A stretch of DNA of 64,000 nucleotides from Holophagales bacterium (GCA_009837885.1 VXSP01000043.1:101898-165897); one strand, 5' to 3'; positions 45,897 to 54,963 are shown, numbered from the stretch's first letter. The notes: generated by a model from the letters alone, not told the origin. Numbers and translations: made by a program.

Positions 45897-47504
45897 ATGC
45901 ACCGGGTTCTGATCGCCGACTCGCTGGCGCCGGCCGGCGTCGAAGTCCTGCGCCAGAACGCGGAGGTCGATGAACTGCGGGACGCCGACCGGCCGCGCCT
46001 GGCCGAGTTGATCGCGGACTACGACGCCGTCATCGTGCGCAGCGGAACGCAGATCACGCGCGAGGTGCTGGAGGGCGGCGATCGCCTCAAGGTTGTCGGC
46101 CGCGCCGGGGTCGGTGTCGACAACATCGACATCGCCGCCGCGACACAGCGGGGCGTGCTGGTGATCAACGCGCCGACCGCGAACTCGCTTTCGGCCACCG
46201 AGCACACGTTCGCCCTGCTGCTGGCGCTGGCGCGACGGATTCCGTCCGCCGACGCGTCGCTCAAGGCGGAGCGCTGGGAACGCAAGAGTCACGTCGGCAG
46301 CGAGCTCCACGGCAAGACGCTGGGGATCATCGGGTTCGGCCAGATCGGCCAGCGGGTCGCCCGGCGGGCGCGCGCGTTCGAGATGGAGGTGCTGGCCTAC
46401 GATCCGTATCTGCAGGCCGAAGTCGCCAAGCGCCTGGATGTCGAGCCGATGTCGCTCGACGGCCTTCTGGCGGGCTCAGACTTCATCACGTTCCACACGC
46501 CGCTCACCGATCAGACGCGGAACATGCTGAACCGGCGGAGCATCGCCTCGATGAAGGACGGAGCGGCGGTCATCAACGTCGGCCGGGGCGGCGTCGTCGA
46601 CGCGGAGGCGCTGCTCGAAGCGCTCGACTCGGGAAAGCTGGCTGGCGCCGGCCTCGACGTGTTCCCGGAGGAGCCGCCGACGGACTACCGGCTGGCCGCT
46701 CACCCTCGCGTGGTGGCGACGCCCCACATCGGGGCCCAGACCTCGGAGGCGCAGGAGCGAATCGCCACCGAGACCGCTCGCATGGTGCTTGCCGCGCTCG
46801 GCGGCTCGCTCGCGGTGTCGGCGGTGAATCTGCCTTTCCGTTCCTCGGGTTCTCGCGGAGAACCCTTCCTGCGCCTGGGCGAGCAGCTCGGCCGGCTGGC
46901 CGCGGTCGCTCTCGGCGGCAGTCTGCGGAGGGTCCAGGTCGATCTCTGGGGCATCGACAGCGAACTGCGGAAGTCGGTCGCGGTGGCGGCGCTCAAGGGC
47001 GCCCTGGTCCCGTCCTGCGGCGAGGGAGTGAACTACGTCAACGCCGAGCGGATGGCCGCCGACCGCCGGGTCGAGCTCGTGCAGGCCACGCACAGCGACC
47101 GGGCCGCCTACGCCCACCTGGTGCGGGTGCGGGCGGTCGGCGCCGAGCCGGCCGCCGGAGCGTGGACAGCCGACGGCGTGGCCGAGGTCGCGGGCACGAC
47201 CTTCCGCCACGGCGAGATCCACGGCGATCTGCGGGTCGTGTCCTTCGGCGGGTTCCGGATGGAGTTCAAGCCGCAAGGTCTGCTGCTCGTCGTCCGCAAC
47301 CTGGACGTGCCCGGATTCGTCGGTCGCCTCGGCACGTTGCTTGGGAACGGCGGCATCAACATCGCCGACATCCACCTGGCCCGCGAGCCCGGGGGGCACG
47401 CCCTAGCCGTGCTGCGCCTCGATCAGCCGCCTGACGAGGAGTGTCTGGCGGCGCTCCTGGCTCTGGAGGAGTCGATCTCGGTCGACCTGTTCGACCTCTC
47501 CTGA
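45897..47504 (+). CDS. serA: D-3-phosphoglycerate dehydrogenase (long, ACT-domain form)
   Basis: SerA makes 3-phosphohydroxypyruvate, the first committed step of serine synthesis, which also supplies the glycine for the cleavage system. The 535-residue product has 'GRAGVGVDNIDI', the NAD motif 'GIIGFGQIGQRVARRA', 'INVGRGGVVDAEAL' and 'PHIGAQTSEAQ'. An intervening allosteric domain follows (about residues 320-455) and a C-terminal ACT domain ends the protein ('LVVRNLDVPGFVGRLGTLL', 'INIADIHLAREPGGHAL'). The two extra domains suggest serine feedback. The ATG follows a CA-rich spacer. Confidence 0.95.
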   Translation: MHRVLIADSLAPAGVEVLRQNAEVDELRDADRPRLAELIADYDAVIVRSGTQITREVLEGGDRLKVVGRAGVGVDNIDIAAATQRGVLVINAPTANSLSATEHTFALLLALARRIPSADASLKAERWERKSHVGSELHGKTLGIIGFGQIGQRVARRARAFEMEVLAYDPYLQAEVAKRLDVEPMSLDGLLAGSDFITFHTPLTDQTRNMLNRRSIASMKDGAAVINVGRGGVVDAEALLEALDSGKLAGAGLDVFPEEPPTDYRLAAHPRVVATPHIGAQTSEAQERIATETARMVLAALGGSLAVSAVNLPFRSSGSRGEPFLRLGEQLGRLAAVALGGSLRRVQVDLWGIDSELRKSVAVAALKGALVPSCGEGVNYVNAERMAADRRVELVQATHSDRAAYAHLVRVRAVGAEPAAGAWTADGVAEVAGTTFRHGEIHGDLRVVSFGGFRMEFKPQGLLLVVRNLDVPGFVGRLGTLLGNGGINIADIHLAREPGGHALAVLRLDQPPDEECLAALLALEESISVDLFDLS

Positions 47505-47529
47505 GCTCGAGCGTTCGCGAAAGCTCGCG

Positions 47530-48480
47530 TCAGGCGTCGTCCTCGAAGTAGCGTGCGATCGCTCCGCGCCCCGCGAGTTCGTTGGCGGCGTAGCGGGTCG
47601 CGGTCTTGGGGTCGGTCCACCTGCCGGCCTGCATGAGTTCGGCAGTGGAGGCGCCGGCGGCGACCAGAGACTGGGCGCTGCCGACCCGTAGAGAGTGGCC
47701 GCTCATCCTGCCCTCGATGCCGGCGGCCCTGGCCCTGCGCTGGATGACGGATCGCACGGCGGACGTACTCAAGGCGGAGTCGCCGGCTCTGTTCCGGAGC
47801 ACGGGACGAAACAGCGGTCCGTCCTCGATTCCGGAGACTCTCAGCCACGCGGCGACGGCCTGCATCGTCTCGCGGCAGACGTAGAGGCTGGAGCCCTCGC
47901 CTTCCTGGTCCGTCTTGCTTCGTGGCAGCGCGAGGACGCCGCTTCCCTTCTCGCCCGAGCCGAGGTCCTCCACCTGAACGGCGGTCAGTTCGCTGATCCT
48001 CAGGAGGCCGTCGCTGCCGAGCAGCAGCAGGGCGGCGTCACGCAGACCAAGGGCGTTGCCCTCCTCAGCCGCGAGCCTGGCTGCCGCGACGGCGTCCTCC
48101 CGCTTCAGCCCGTCCACCTGGCCCCGGCTCCGAGCGGCGTGCTCGCGCTTGAGCCTCCTGAGTGTTCGCCGGGTGACGGGGCCGCGGGGGTCCCTCGCGC
48201 CCGCCGCACCGGCGGCGGCGCCGATTGCGGAGGCCAGGATCGAGAGCGACGCGGGGGCGAGGCCACGCTCCGCTTCAGCCGTGAGGAAGGCGGCGACCGT
48301 GTCGTCGTCCGCGGCGCGGCCCTTGAGGAACGCGGCGAAGCGCTCGACCGCCCGGCCGTAGGCCTTGTGGGTGTTCGGTGAGTAGGAGTCCGAGAACGCC
48401 GCCGGCCGGATCGTGCCCGGGGGTGCCGGGTCCCGGCGGATGGTTGGGGAGCGTCCCGGAGGCGCCCCGGGTGGAGGCAT
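47530..48480 (-). CDS. Tyrosine recombinase/site-specific integrase
   Basis: The enzyme cuts and rejoins DNA through a tyrosine intermediate. The 316-residue product has an N-terminal SAM-like core-binding domain ('NTHKAYGRAVERFAAFL') and a catalytic domain with all key residues: Arg161 ('LLRISEL'), Lys189 ('RSKTD'), His262 and Arg265 ('GHSLRVGS'), Trp288 at the His/Trp position ('GRWTD') and Tyr297 ('TRYAAN'). About the first 28 residues are Pro/Arg rich and may not be translated. It is not XerC or XerD, and no phage genes, tRNA or obvious attachment sites are next to it. Confidence 0.85.
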   Translation of the reverse strand: MPPPGAPPGRSPTIRRDPAPPGTIRPAAFSDSYSPNTHKAYGRAVERFAAFLKGRAADDDTVAAFLTAEAERGLAPASLSILASAIGAAAGAAGARDPRGPVTRRTLRRLKREHAARSRGQVDGLKREDAVAAARLAAEEGNALGLRDAALLLLGSDGLLRISELTAVQVEDLGSGEKGSGVLALPRSKTDQEGEGSSLYVCRETMQAVAAWLRVSGIEDGPLFRPVLRNRAGDSALSTSAVRSVIQRRARAAGIEGRMSGHSLRVGSAQSLVAAGASTAELMQAGRWTDPKTATRYAANELAGRGAIARYFEDDA

Positions 48481-48886
48481 GGAAGAGGAAGGGGACTGTG
48501 ATCGTCTTCATCGAACGGCACGGCTTGGCGAGATACCGGGGAGCGCGAGCCCGCGAAGCGGGAACGTCTTGGTGCTGGAACTCGAGGGCGCCAATCCGCT
48601 CGTGCCGCTCGTGTCTCGGCCGCTCGAGATCGACGCCAGCGTGGAGCTGGACTTCCGGACTTCCGACTCGGACGGACTGGTCATCGACGGCGAGATAAGG
48701 CATGACTGCATGCCGGCCTTCGAGCTCTACATCGATGGAACGGCGGCGTACACTTGGGCGCCGTCCGCTACTACGCTTGGGAGTGCAAGCCGGATCGCGG
48801 CGTGTCTGTTTACCCCCGAGAACGAACGAGGACGCTTCCAGTGCACCGAAAACTCACAAGGAGGGTTCACATGTCGCGGACGCTAG
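48479..48886 (+). CDS. Hypothetical protein, start and possible frameshift uncertain
   Basis: The frame encodes a protein whose later part looks real: 'NVLVLELEGANPLVPLV', 'DASVELDFRTSDSDGLVIDGE', with 'RHDCMPAFELYIDGTAAYTW' following (about residues 70-90), and 'RIAACLFTPENERGRF'. The first 28 residues look unlike protein. A GTG at 48498 in the +1 frame, preceded by GAGGAAGGGG, opens 'VIVFIERHGLARY', which could be the true start with a frame change near 48560-48570. The stop overlaps the next gene's start by 16 bases, so translation may be coupled. I do not recognise the family. The ATG overlaps the recombinase start on the other strand. Confidence 0.45.
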   Translation: MEEEGDCDRLHRTARLGEIPGSASPRSGNVLVLELEGANPLVPLVSRPLEIDASVELDFRTSDSDGLVIDGEIRHDCMPAFELYIDGTAAYTWAPSATTLGSASRIAACLFTPENERGRFQCTENSQGGFTCRGR

Positions 48887-50427
48887 GGAGGTTGCGAGTG
48901 TGGGAGTCGTGGACTGGTCGGAGGGCGACGGCCCGAGCGCTGACGCGTGGAGTCGCGACGGTAGCGCTGTTGGCGTTCGTTGCGCCTTCTCCGAGCGGCG
49001 GTGTCGCCAGCGATTGGGTGCTCCGGGCGCTCCTTTCCGAGGATGCGGCGACCGTGGAGACGGCGCTGCAGGAGCTGGGGAGTACGTTCTACGGGGCGTT
49101 CGTTGGCTTGGAATCCGCCGACTCAGTCGGCGCCTGGTTTCGGGAGGACGTGGATCTTGCGGTGTGGTTTGGCGAGGTTCTGGCGAAGGGACGCCCCGAA
49201 GCGCGGGACGCGGCTAGCCAATTCTTCATTGCTTGGATGTCGCTCTATCCCCCGCAGTGGATTGAGTTCGCGGCGGAGAATCACAGGTCCGCGAAGGAAG
49301 TCTACGAGGGCTTGTACGGCGACGACGGAGGCGACGAGGGAGACTGGGTGCCGACGATGAGAGGTCTGCGCAGCAGGGAGGATTCCCTCGGGCTGTTGGC
49401 CGAGTTGCCGGAAAGCGTGGCGGACGACGAGGTCCGGCGTCTCGCGCTCGTGTTCGCGGGCCAGATGAGGCGGTTCCAGGCGGCTCTCCCTAGCCTGGTG
49501 GAGGAAGAGTACGACCGAAGGCAGCGGTCCGGGACGATCGGCTCGCGCCCGCCTTTCGGCTCTGGTGAAGTGCTTGAGATACTCCTCCAGGGCCTCGCCT
49601 ACTTGCAGGAGCAGTGGGGTACGGAAGAGACGCGCAAAGCCGCCTGGGCGACGTTGATGAAGGACCGGGCGGCCAAGGGTCTTCCTGCCGAGGTGGTCGG
49701 GGTCGAAGCGCCCTGGAATCTGTTCCCTATGGGCATAGCGCATGAACTGGAGGAGGATGCCTATCCGCTCGAAGGCCGGGCGCTTGCTTCCGGGCTTCGG
49801 CGCGTGGCCCTTGCGCTGACTGCGGAACCACGGACTGAGCTTCGGCACGACGACCGCCTGGAGGCTGCCGTGTCGCTCCTGGCGAACGAACGGCCCCTGG
49901 CCGAGGAGGCCGGGAGGCGGATCTTCGATCTCTACTGCGGGTCGCCCGACGGCGACTGTTTCGAGAAGCTGAATCTGCTGTACACAGGGCCTGACGATCC
50001 GTCCTTGCGCTCGATCGAGGCCGATGTCGGCAAGCGCGTGATCGAATCGCTCTCCGGCCTGGTGAAGGAGAAGGAGCGCCAGTGCGGGGTCCTGGCGGAG
50101 TTTGAAGCGGAGACTTCAGCGGCCGTGGACGACTCGTCCGATCCGGGGCTACCGGCGCGGGAGCGGATCGGGTCGATCGGCGAAGAGTTGCAGGAGGTGC
50201 TTGCCCTCGTCGAACGGCTGGACACCGTCCCTCGCCCGGTCCTCGATGGCGTGTTCGAGTTCTGGTCGACGGAGCGATTCCCGGAGGCGCGCCGGATTCT
50301 CGAGGAGAACGACTGGCTGGGGCCGGAGGCCACGGCCGTGTCGTCGGCGCAGAGAGTGGGGCCTGGAGCCGGGCCGGGTCCGAGGCGCCGCATCGGCGTG
50401 GCGGAACTCTGCGAAGGGCGCCTCTGA
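48871..50427 (+). CDS. Exported helical protein of unknown function
   Basis: The 518-residue product starts at an ATG with AAGGAGGG in front. It has a signal peptide with an arginine-rich start and hydrophobic core at about residues 31-40 ('VATVALLAFVAP'), cleaved near 'GGVAS-DW'. The rest is rich in acidic and helical segments ('EDAATVETALQELG', 'AGQMRRFQAALPSLVEEEYDRR') with few recognisable motifs; two cysteines lie close together in 'FDLYCGSPDGDCFEKL'. It could be a repeat-helix (HEAT-like) fold, but I see no clear repeat. I do not recognise the family. It lies in an accessory patch next to a recombinase. Confidence 0.7.
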   Translation: MSRTLGRLRVWESWTGRRATARALTRGVATVALLAFVAPSPSGGVASDWVLRALLSEDAATVETALQELGSTFYGAFVGLESADSVGAWFREDVDLAVWFGEVLAKGRPEARDAASQFFIAWMSLYPPQWIEFAAENHRSAKEVYEGLYGDDGGDEGDWVPTMRGLRSREDSLGLLAELPESVADDEVRRLALVFAGQMRRFQAALPSLVEEEYDRRQRSGTIGSRPPFGSGEVLEILLQGLAYLQEQWGTEETRKAAWATLMKDRAAKGLPAEVVGVEAPWNLFPMGIAHELEEDAYPLEGRALASGLRRVALALTAEPRTELRHDDRLEAAVSLLANERPLAEEAGRRIFDLYCGSPDGDCFEKLNLLYTGPDDPSLRSIEADVGKRVIESLSGLVKEKERQCGVLAEFEAETSAAVDDSSDPGLPARERIGSIGEELQEVLALVERLDTVPRPVLDGVFEFWSTERFPEARRILEENDWLGPEATAVSSAQRVGPGAGPGPRRRIGVAELCEGRL

Positions 50428-50437
50428 ACCTTTGAAG

Positions 50438-50482
50438 GGGCCCGCGACCTAACGCTCTTGACGGCGCGGGTCGATAGGGCCC
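50438..50482 (+). terminator. Hairpin after the exported protein gene
   Basis: GGGCCC at 50438-50443 pairs with GGGCCC at 50477-50482, and CGACC at 50445-50449 with GGTCG at 50469-50473, leaving a 19-base loop. It begins 11 bases after the stop at 50427. No U tract follows. Confidence 0.35.
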
Positions 50483-50535
50483 ACTGAGTACATCCCAGTC
50501 GGCTTCGTGACGCCGGCGAGTAGTGGGAGTGCGCC

Positions 50536-52695
50536 ATGGCGCGGAGACTGGCTCTTCTCGGCGGCAACCTGGCCTGGCTGGTCGTGCTGGCCTGGCTGGC
50601 GTCGGCGGCCTGGTTCCTGTGCGACGACGCCTTCATCAGCTTTCGCTACGCCCGCAACCTGGTGGAAGGTCAGGGCCTCGTCTTCAATCCCGGAGAACGG
50701 GTGGAGGGTTACACCAACTTCCTGTGGGTGCTCGAGCTGGCGGTTCTCTGGAAGGCCTTCGGGCTGCGCCCGGAGAGTGTCGCGCCGTGGCTGTCGGTCG
50801 CCTGCACGATCGGCACGCTCGGGGCGGTCGTCTGGTGGGCGGCAGTGCTGCCCGGCCTCCGGCGGCGCGGGCTGTTGATCTGGATGGCGCTGGGTCTCTT
50901 GTGCACCAGCGCCACGTTCGCGGTGTGGACCTCGGGCGGAGGCCTGGAGACGCGGCAGTTCACGTTCTTCGTCGTGTTGGCGGTCGTGTGCCTGAGCGTT
51001 CACGCCGACAGTCGCCGGGGGCTGCTGGCTGCTTCGCTGAGCCTTGCGGCGGCCGCGTACACGCGACCGGAGGGCCTGTTGATCGCGGCGTGCTGCTTCG
51101 GCTGGTTCGTGGCACAGCGGATTGTTGCCGCCAGGCGGTTGCGCGTCGACGTCCGGGAGCTGGTTTGGCTGGCGGCGCCGTTCGTTGCCCTCGTCGCGGC
51201 GCAGTTCCTGTTCCGCTACGGCTACTACGGGGAGTGGCTGCCGAACACGTACTACGCCAAACACGTTCGGCCCTGGTACGAGTCGGGCTTCAACTACCTC
51301 TGGGCGGCGGCGGTCGAGACCGGGCTCTATCTGCTGATGCCGCTGGCGGTCCTGGCCGTTCGACGAGCCTGGCGTGAGCGCGGCGACCTTCGCCTCGTTC
51401 TGCCGCTTGCCTGCATCGTTCCGCACATGGCCTACGTGTTCAGGATCGGCGGGGACTACTTCGAGTACCGGCCCCTGGACTTCTACTGGCCGCTGCTGGC
51501 GGTTCCGGCTGCTGCTGGGATCGTTCATCTGGGCTCCGCGGCGTCGGCTCTGTTGCGACGGTCCCAGTCCGCACGATCCGCGCTCTCGGCACCCGGCCCC
51601 TGGGCCTGCGCTGTCGTTCTGTTCGTGCCCACTCTCTTCTACTCGGGTGCTCTTCAGGGCCATCTCCTGTTCCAAGGCGTTGCCGCCGGGAGCTACCTGG
51701 AGCGGTTTCACCCGGAAGTGGACCAGGAGAACGGAGGCTGGTTGCTCGCGGCGCCCGGAATGCGGGCACTCGCCTCGATCTCCAACGACCTTCGCTGGCG
51801 AATGGCGCGGCAACTCGTGGGATTGCGGTTTGCGGAGCACAGGGAGGCCGCGAAGCTCAAACTGGGGGACTGGGCGGACTACGAACGTATGGGGCGGGGG
51901 CTCTTTCCGGAGGACGCCCTGACAGCAACGGGCGCCCTGGGCATCCAGTCCTACTACCTTCCGGACCTGAGAGTTGTGGACGGGCATGGCCTTGTGGACG
52001 CGGTCGTGGCGCGCAACCCGGTGGTCCGGTCCAACCGCGAGCGACTGATGGCCCATGACCGAAGACCGCCGCCGGGGTATGTCCTGGAGGAGCGCGGCGT
52101 GAACATCATGGTGCTTCCGTCGGCGAGCAGCGAGGAGGAGGCTCTGTCGCGGGGCGCGTATGCCTTTCGGGCCGCTCCCGATCTGTGGATGTCGTTCGAC
52201 GCCGCGGACCACGAGTGGGTCCTTTCCCGCTTCGACCGGACGATGCTGCGCATGCAGGACGAACGCGAGAGCCGTTGGGAGCTCCAGGCAGCAGCGATCA
52301 TGGGCTACGAGTCGGGGCCGGCCACGGTGCTCTGTGAGCCGGGGCCGACCGCTCTTTGCCTGCAGGATGGCCGCTATCGCGTAACGCTCGACTGGTCCGG
52401 GCCAGCCGGCTCTGGCGACGCCGCGCGCGTCGCCGACGCGCGGACTTCGGAGGCCGGCCTGTTCTTCTTCTTCGCGCCGGAGAACCTTGAGGTCCTGGTC
52501 AAGGTGCTCGACGGTTGTGAGGTGAACGGCCACTACTGGGTCTCGGCGGCTTCCGCGACGGACATGGGGCTCGATCTTGTCGTGCGCGACGTGCGGAGCG
52601 GGGCGGAACGGCGATACACGAAGACAGCCGGCGAGCCGGCCGCCTTCAGGGATACATCCGCGTTTCGCGGGGCTTGCGGCGCGAGGGCGCTGTGA
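50536..52695 (+). CDS. GT-C-type membrane glycosyltransferase, AftB-like
   Basis: The 719-residue product starts with a membrane helix followed by 'CDDAFISFRYARNLVEGQGL' and 'NPGERVEGYTNFLWVLELAVLW' (about 34-65). These are typical of GT-C polyprenyl-phosphate-sugar transferases such as the arabinofuranosyltransferase AftB of mycobacteria, where the paired Asp residues in the first loop are catalytic. About ten to twelve membrane helices occupy residues 1-360, and the remaining 360 residues form a large soluble domain, probably extracytoplasmic. The donor here need not be arabinose. The gene stands alone with no glycan cluster nearby. Confidence 0.75.
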   Translation: MARRLALLGGNLAWLVVLAWLASAAWFLCDDAFISFRYARNLVEGQGLVFNPGERVEGYTNFLWVLELAVLWKAFGLRPESVAPWLSVACTIGTLGAVVWWAAVLPGLRRRGLLIWMALGLLCTSATFAVWTSGGGLETRQFTFFVVLAVVCLSVHADSRRGLLAASLSLAAAAYTRPEGLLIAACCFGWFVAQRIVAARRLRVDVRELVWLAAPFVALVAAQFLFRYGYYGEWLPNTYYAKHVRPWYESGFNYLWAAAVETGLYLLMPLAVLAVRRAWRERGDLRLVLPLACIVPHMAYVFRIGGDYFEYRPLDFYWPLLAVPAAAGIVHLGSAASALLRRSQSARSALSAPGPWACAVVLFVPTLFYSGALQGHLLFQGVAAGSYLERFHPEVDQENGGWLLAAPGMRALASISNDLRWRMARQLVGLRFAEHREAAKLKLGDWADYERMGRGLFPEDALTATGALGIQSYYLPDLRVVDGHGLVDAVVARNPVVRSNRERLMAHDRRPPPGYVLEERGVNIMVLPSASSEEEALSRGAYAFRAAPDLWMSFDAADHEWVLSRFDRTMLRMQDERESRWELQAAAIMGYESGPATVLCEPGPTALCLQDGRYRVTLDWSGPAGSGDAARVADARTSEAGLFFFFAPENLEVLVKVLDGCEVNGHYWVSAASATDMGLDLVVRDVRSGAERRYTKTAGEPAAFRDTSAFRGACGARAL

Positions 52696-52741
52696 TCGCC
52701 GTCGCGTTCTTCTCCCGCTTCTCCCGGACGCACCTACGGGC

Positions 52742-53461
52742 TCAGCCCGCCCCGACAATGAGCGCCTCGATGCCAGCCTCTTGTAGTTTCTGCAGAACGG
52801 TCTCCGCCGCCTGTTGGCGTCGGCGGGTGACCTGCACTCGATACCAGCCGTCGCCCTTCTGGATCCTGACTTCGTCGAGACGCAGCTCCTGCCGCAGGCG
52901 GCGGGCCAGTGCCACGGCGCTGCTGCGTTCCCGGAACGCGCCGGCCTGGATGGTGAATCCGCTCCGGCGGTCGCGGTTCGGCTTGCTGTCGCGCCAGCCG
53001 CGAGCCGGGTAGGAGATCGGCAGTTTCCGCTTCTTCGGGGGCAGCCGCACGACCTTGATGCGTACGTTCGCGAGACCCTGGCCGAACATCTCGAGCTGTC
53101 TGGCGGCGGCGACCGAGAGGTCGATGATCCGGCCCTTGATGAAGGGACCGCGGTCGTTGATCGGGACCCGGAGCTTCCTGCCGTTGTCCCGGTTCTTGAC
53201 CAGCACGACCGTTCCCATCGGCAACTGCTTGTGCGCGGCCGAGATGCGGTTCATGTCGTAGATCTCGCCGCTGGCAGTCGGCCGGCCGTGGAACTTGGCG
53301 CCGTACCACGATGCCAGACCCCTCTGGGTGGTTCCGCGGTTCGGCGACTCGAGGCCCCTGGTCGAAGCGCAACCGGCCAGCAGGCCGGTGGCGAGAACAG
53401 CGGCGAGCGCGGGCGCGAGCGGAATGCGGGTGCGGTGGGGACGGGATCTCGGCCGGCGCAT
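52742..53461 (-). CDS. rlpA: RlpA-like septal lytic transglycosylase lipoprotein with SPOR domain
   Basis: RlpA cleaves peptide-free glycan strands at the septum and poles. The 239-residue product has a signal peptide with lipobox 'LLAGC' (Cys31). The double-psi beta-barrel domain shows 'GLASWYGAKFHGRPTASGE', 'AHKQLPMGTVV' and 'INDRGPFIKGRIIDLSVAAA', here spread over residues 100-119. The C-terminal SPOR domain (about 165-239) starts 'FTIQAGAFRERSSAVALARRL' and binds denuded septal peptidoglycan. The catalytic Asp in 'NDRGPF' is present. It follows purB by 8 bases on the minus strand. Confidence 0.92.
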   Translation of the reverse strand: MRRPRSRPHRTRIPLAPALAAVLATGLLAGCASTRGLESPNRGTTQRGLASWYGAKFHGRPTASGEIYDMNRISAAHKQLPMGTVVLVKNRDNGRKLRVPINDRGPFIKGRIIDLSVAAARQLEMFGQGLANVRIKVVRLPPKKRKLPISYPARGWRDSKPNRDRRSGFTIQAGAFRERSSAVALARRLRQELRLDEVRIQKGDGWYRVQVTRRRQQAAETVLQKLQEAGIEALIVGAG

Positions 53462-53469
53462 CGGACTGG

Positions 53470-54900
53470 CTACACCCTCGGCGCCTCCACCGCCGCGGCC
53501 CGGTGCCGCATCAACGCCGGTTCGACGGCCTCGACCAGGAACTCGTCGACCTGCTGGGCGGAACGGCCCGTAAAGGAGTCCGCGTCGACCAGGGACACGA
53601 GTTCGTCGCTTCCGAGCCCGAAGGCCGGGTCGCCGGCGATCAGGTCGATCAAGGGATTCGCCTCCCCGGCGGAGACCCGCGCGTACGCCTCGAGACTGTG
53701 CCGCCGGATGCGCTCATGCAGTTCCTGCCGGTCGCCGCCGCGCAGCGACGCCTCCATCAGGAAGGTCTCCGTAGCCATGAAGGGGAGTTCGCGCCTCACC
53801 CGGGCCGCCGTGGCCGCTTCGTTGACCCGCAGTCCCTGGGCGATGTTCGCGGCCAGGAGCAGCACGGCATCCACGGTCAGGAAGCAGTCGGTCAGCACCA
53901 GGCGCCGGTTCGCCGAGTCGTCGAGACTTCGCTCGAGCCACTGCGTGCCGGCGTTGAGCGCCCCGTGCAGTGAGTCGCTCATGACTCGCCGCGACAGGGA
54001 GCACATGCGCTCGGCCCGTACCGGGTTGCGCTTGTACGCCATCGCCGAGGAACCGACCTGGTTTTCGTCGAACGGCTCGGAAAGCTCTCCCACGCCCTGC
54101 AACAGCCGCAGATCGCTGCCGAACTTGTGGCAGCTTTCCGCTGTTCCGGACAGCGTGTGCAGGACCTGGCTGTCCTGCTTGCGCGGGTAGGTCTGGCCGG
54201 TGATCCGCCAGCTCGCCTCGAAGCCGAGAGCCGAGGCGACCCGGGCGTCGAGTTCACGGACCTTGCCGTGGTCGCCGCCGAACAGAGTCAGGAACGAGGC
54301 TTGGGTGCCCGTGGTGCCCTTGGCGCCCCGGCAGCGCAGGTGGTCCCGGCGGTTGGCGACTTCCTCGAGGTCGGTCAGAAAGTCCTGGAGCCAGAGGCAG
54401 GCGCGTTTTCCCAGCGTCGTCAACTGGGCCGACTGGAAGTGGGTGTAGGCGAGCGCGGTCGTAGCGCGTTCCCTGCGGGCGAAGTCAGCCAGCGCGGCGA
54501 CCGTGGCCGCCAGTCTTCCCGCGACGAGGTCGAGCGCTTCCCGAACGATCAGGGCGTCGGTGTTGTCCGTGATGAACGCCGACGTCGCGCCCAGGTGCAG
54601 AATGCTGCCCGCGTCGCCGCTGACCTCGGCGAAGTGCCGCAGGTGGGCCACCACGTCGTGGCGCGTTTCACGTTCCAGCGCCGCTACCCGCTCCAGGTCG
54701 AGATCGTCCGCATGTTCGCGCAACGCGTCGAGCTGCCGCTCGCTGATCGGCAGCCCCAGGACCGCCTGGTTCTCGGCCAGACAGATCCAGAGCCGCCGCC
54801 AGCTTCTGAACCGGTGCCGGGCCGAAAACAACCGCGCCATCTCCGCGCTCGCGTAGCGCTCATGGAGCGGATTCTGCGGCGCCTCCCTGGCTTCGGACAT
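53470..54900 (-). CDS. purB: Adenylosuccinate lyase, eukaryote-type subfamily
   Basis: PurB splits SAICAR and adenylosuccinate, releasing fumarate, in purine synthesis. The 476-residue product has 'FSARHRFRSWRRLWICLAENQ' near the start (about 25-45), 'DVVAHLRHFAEV', 'HLGATSAFITDNTD', 'KGTTGTQASFLTLFGGD', and the signature loop 'GSSAMAYKRNPVRAERMCSL'. This loop and the N-terminal block match the vertebrate-type enzyme more than the short Bacillus or the E. coli form. It sits between argF and rlpA, transcribed in the same direction. Confidence 0.93.
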   Translation of the reverse strand: MSEAREAPQNPLHERYASAEMARLFSARHRFRSWRRLWICLAENQAVLGLPISERQLDALREHADDLDLERVAALERETRHDVVAHLRHFAEVSGDAGSILHLGATSAFITDNTDALIVREALDLVAGRLAATVAALADFARRERATTALAYTHFQSAQLTTLGKRACLWLQDFLTDLEEVANRRDHLRCRGAKGTTGTQASFLTLFGGDHGKVRELDARVASALGFEASWRITGQTYPRKQDSQVLHTLSGTAESCHKFGSDLRLLQGVGELSEPFDENQVGSSAMAYKRNPVRAERMCSLSRRVMSDSLHGALNAGTQWLERSLDDSANRRLVLTDCFLTVDAVLLLAANIAQGLRVNEAATAARVRRELPFMATETFLMEASLRGGDRQELHERIRRHSLEAYARVSAGEANPLIDLIAGDPAFGLGSDELVSLVDADSFTGRSAQQVDEFLVEAVEPALMRHRAAAVEAPRV

Positions 54901-54963
54901 GTCCGCAGTCTACCAGCGTAAGTCGTTGGCTAGCCTGCGCTTACCGTCAATCGGTTCGCACCT

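Noticed and set aside
47530..48480. XerC/XerD identity for the recombinase
   Set aside because: It lacks typical Xer sequence features and has Trp at the second His position with an unusual Pro-rich start. It is better left as a general tyrosine recombinase.
50458..50463. TTGACG before the GT-C gene as a minus-35 site
   Set aside because: No minus-10-like hexamer lies 16-18 bases downstream, and the site is in a hairpin loop.
50449..52758. 769-codon minus-strand ORF under the GT-C gene
   Set aside because: It is an antisense shadow rich in Arg, Gln and Pro. The plus-strand frame has membrane helices and a family motif.
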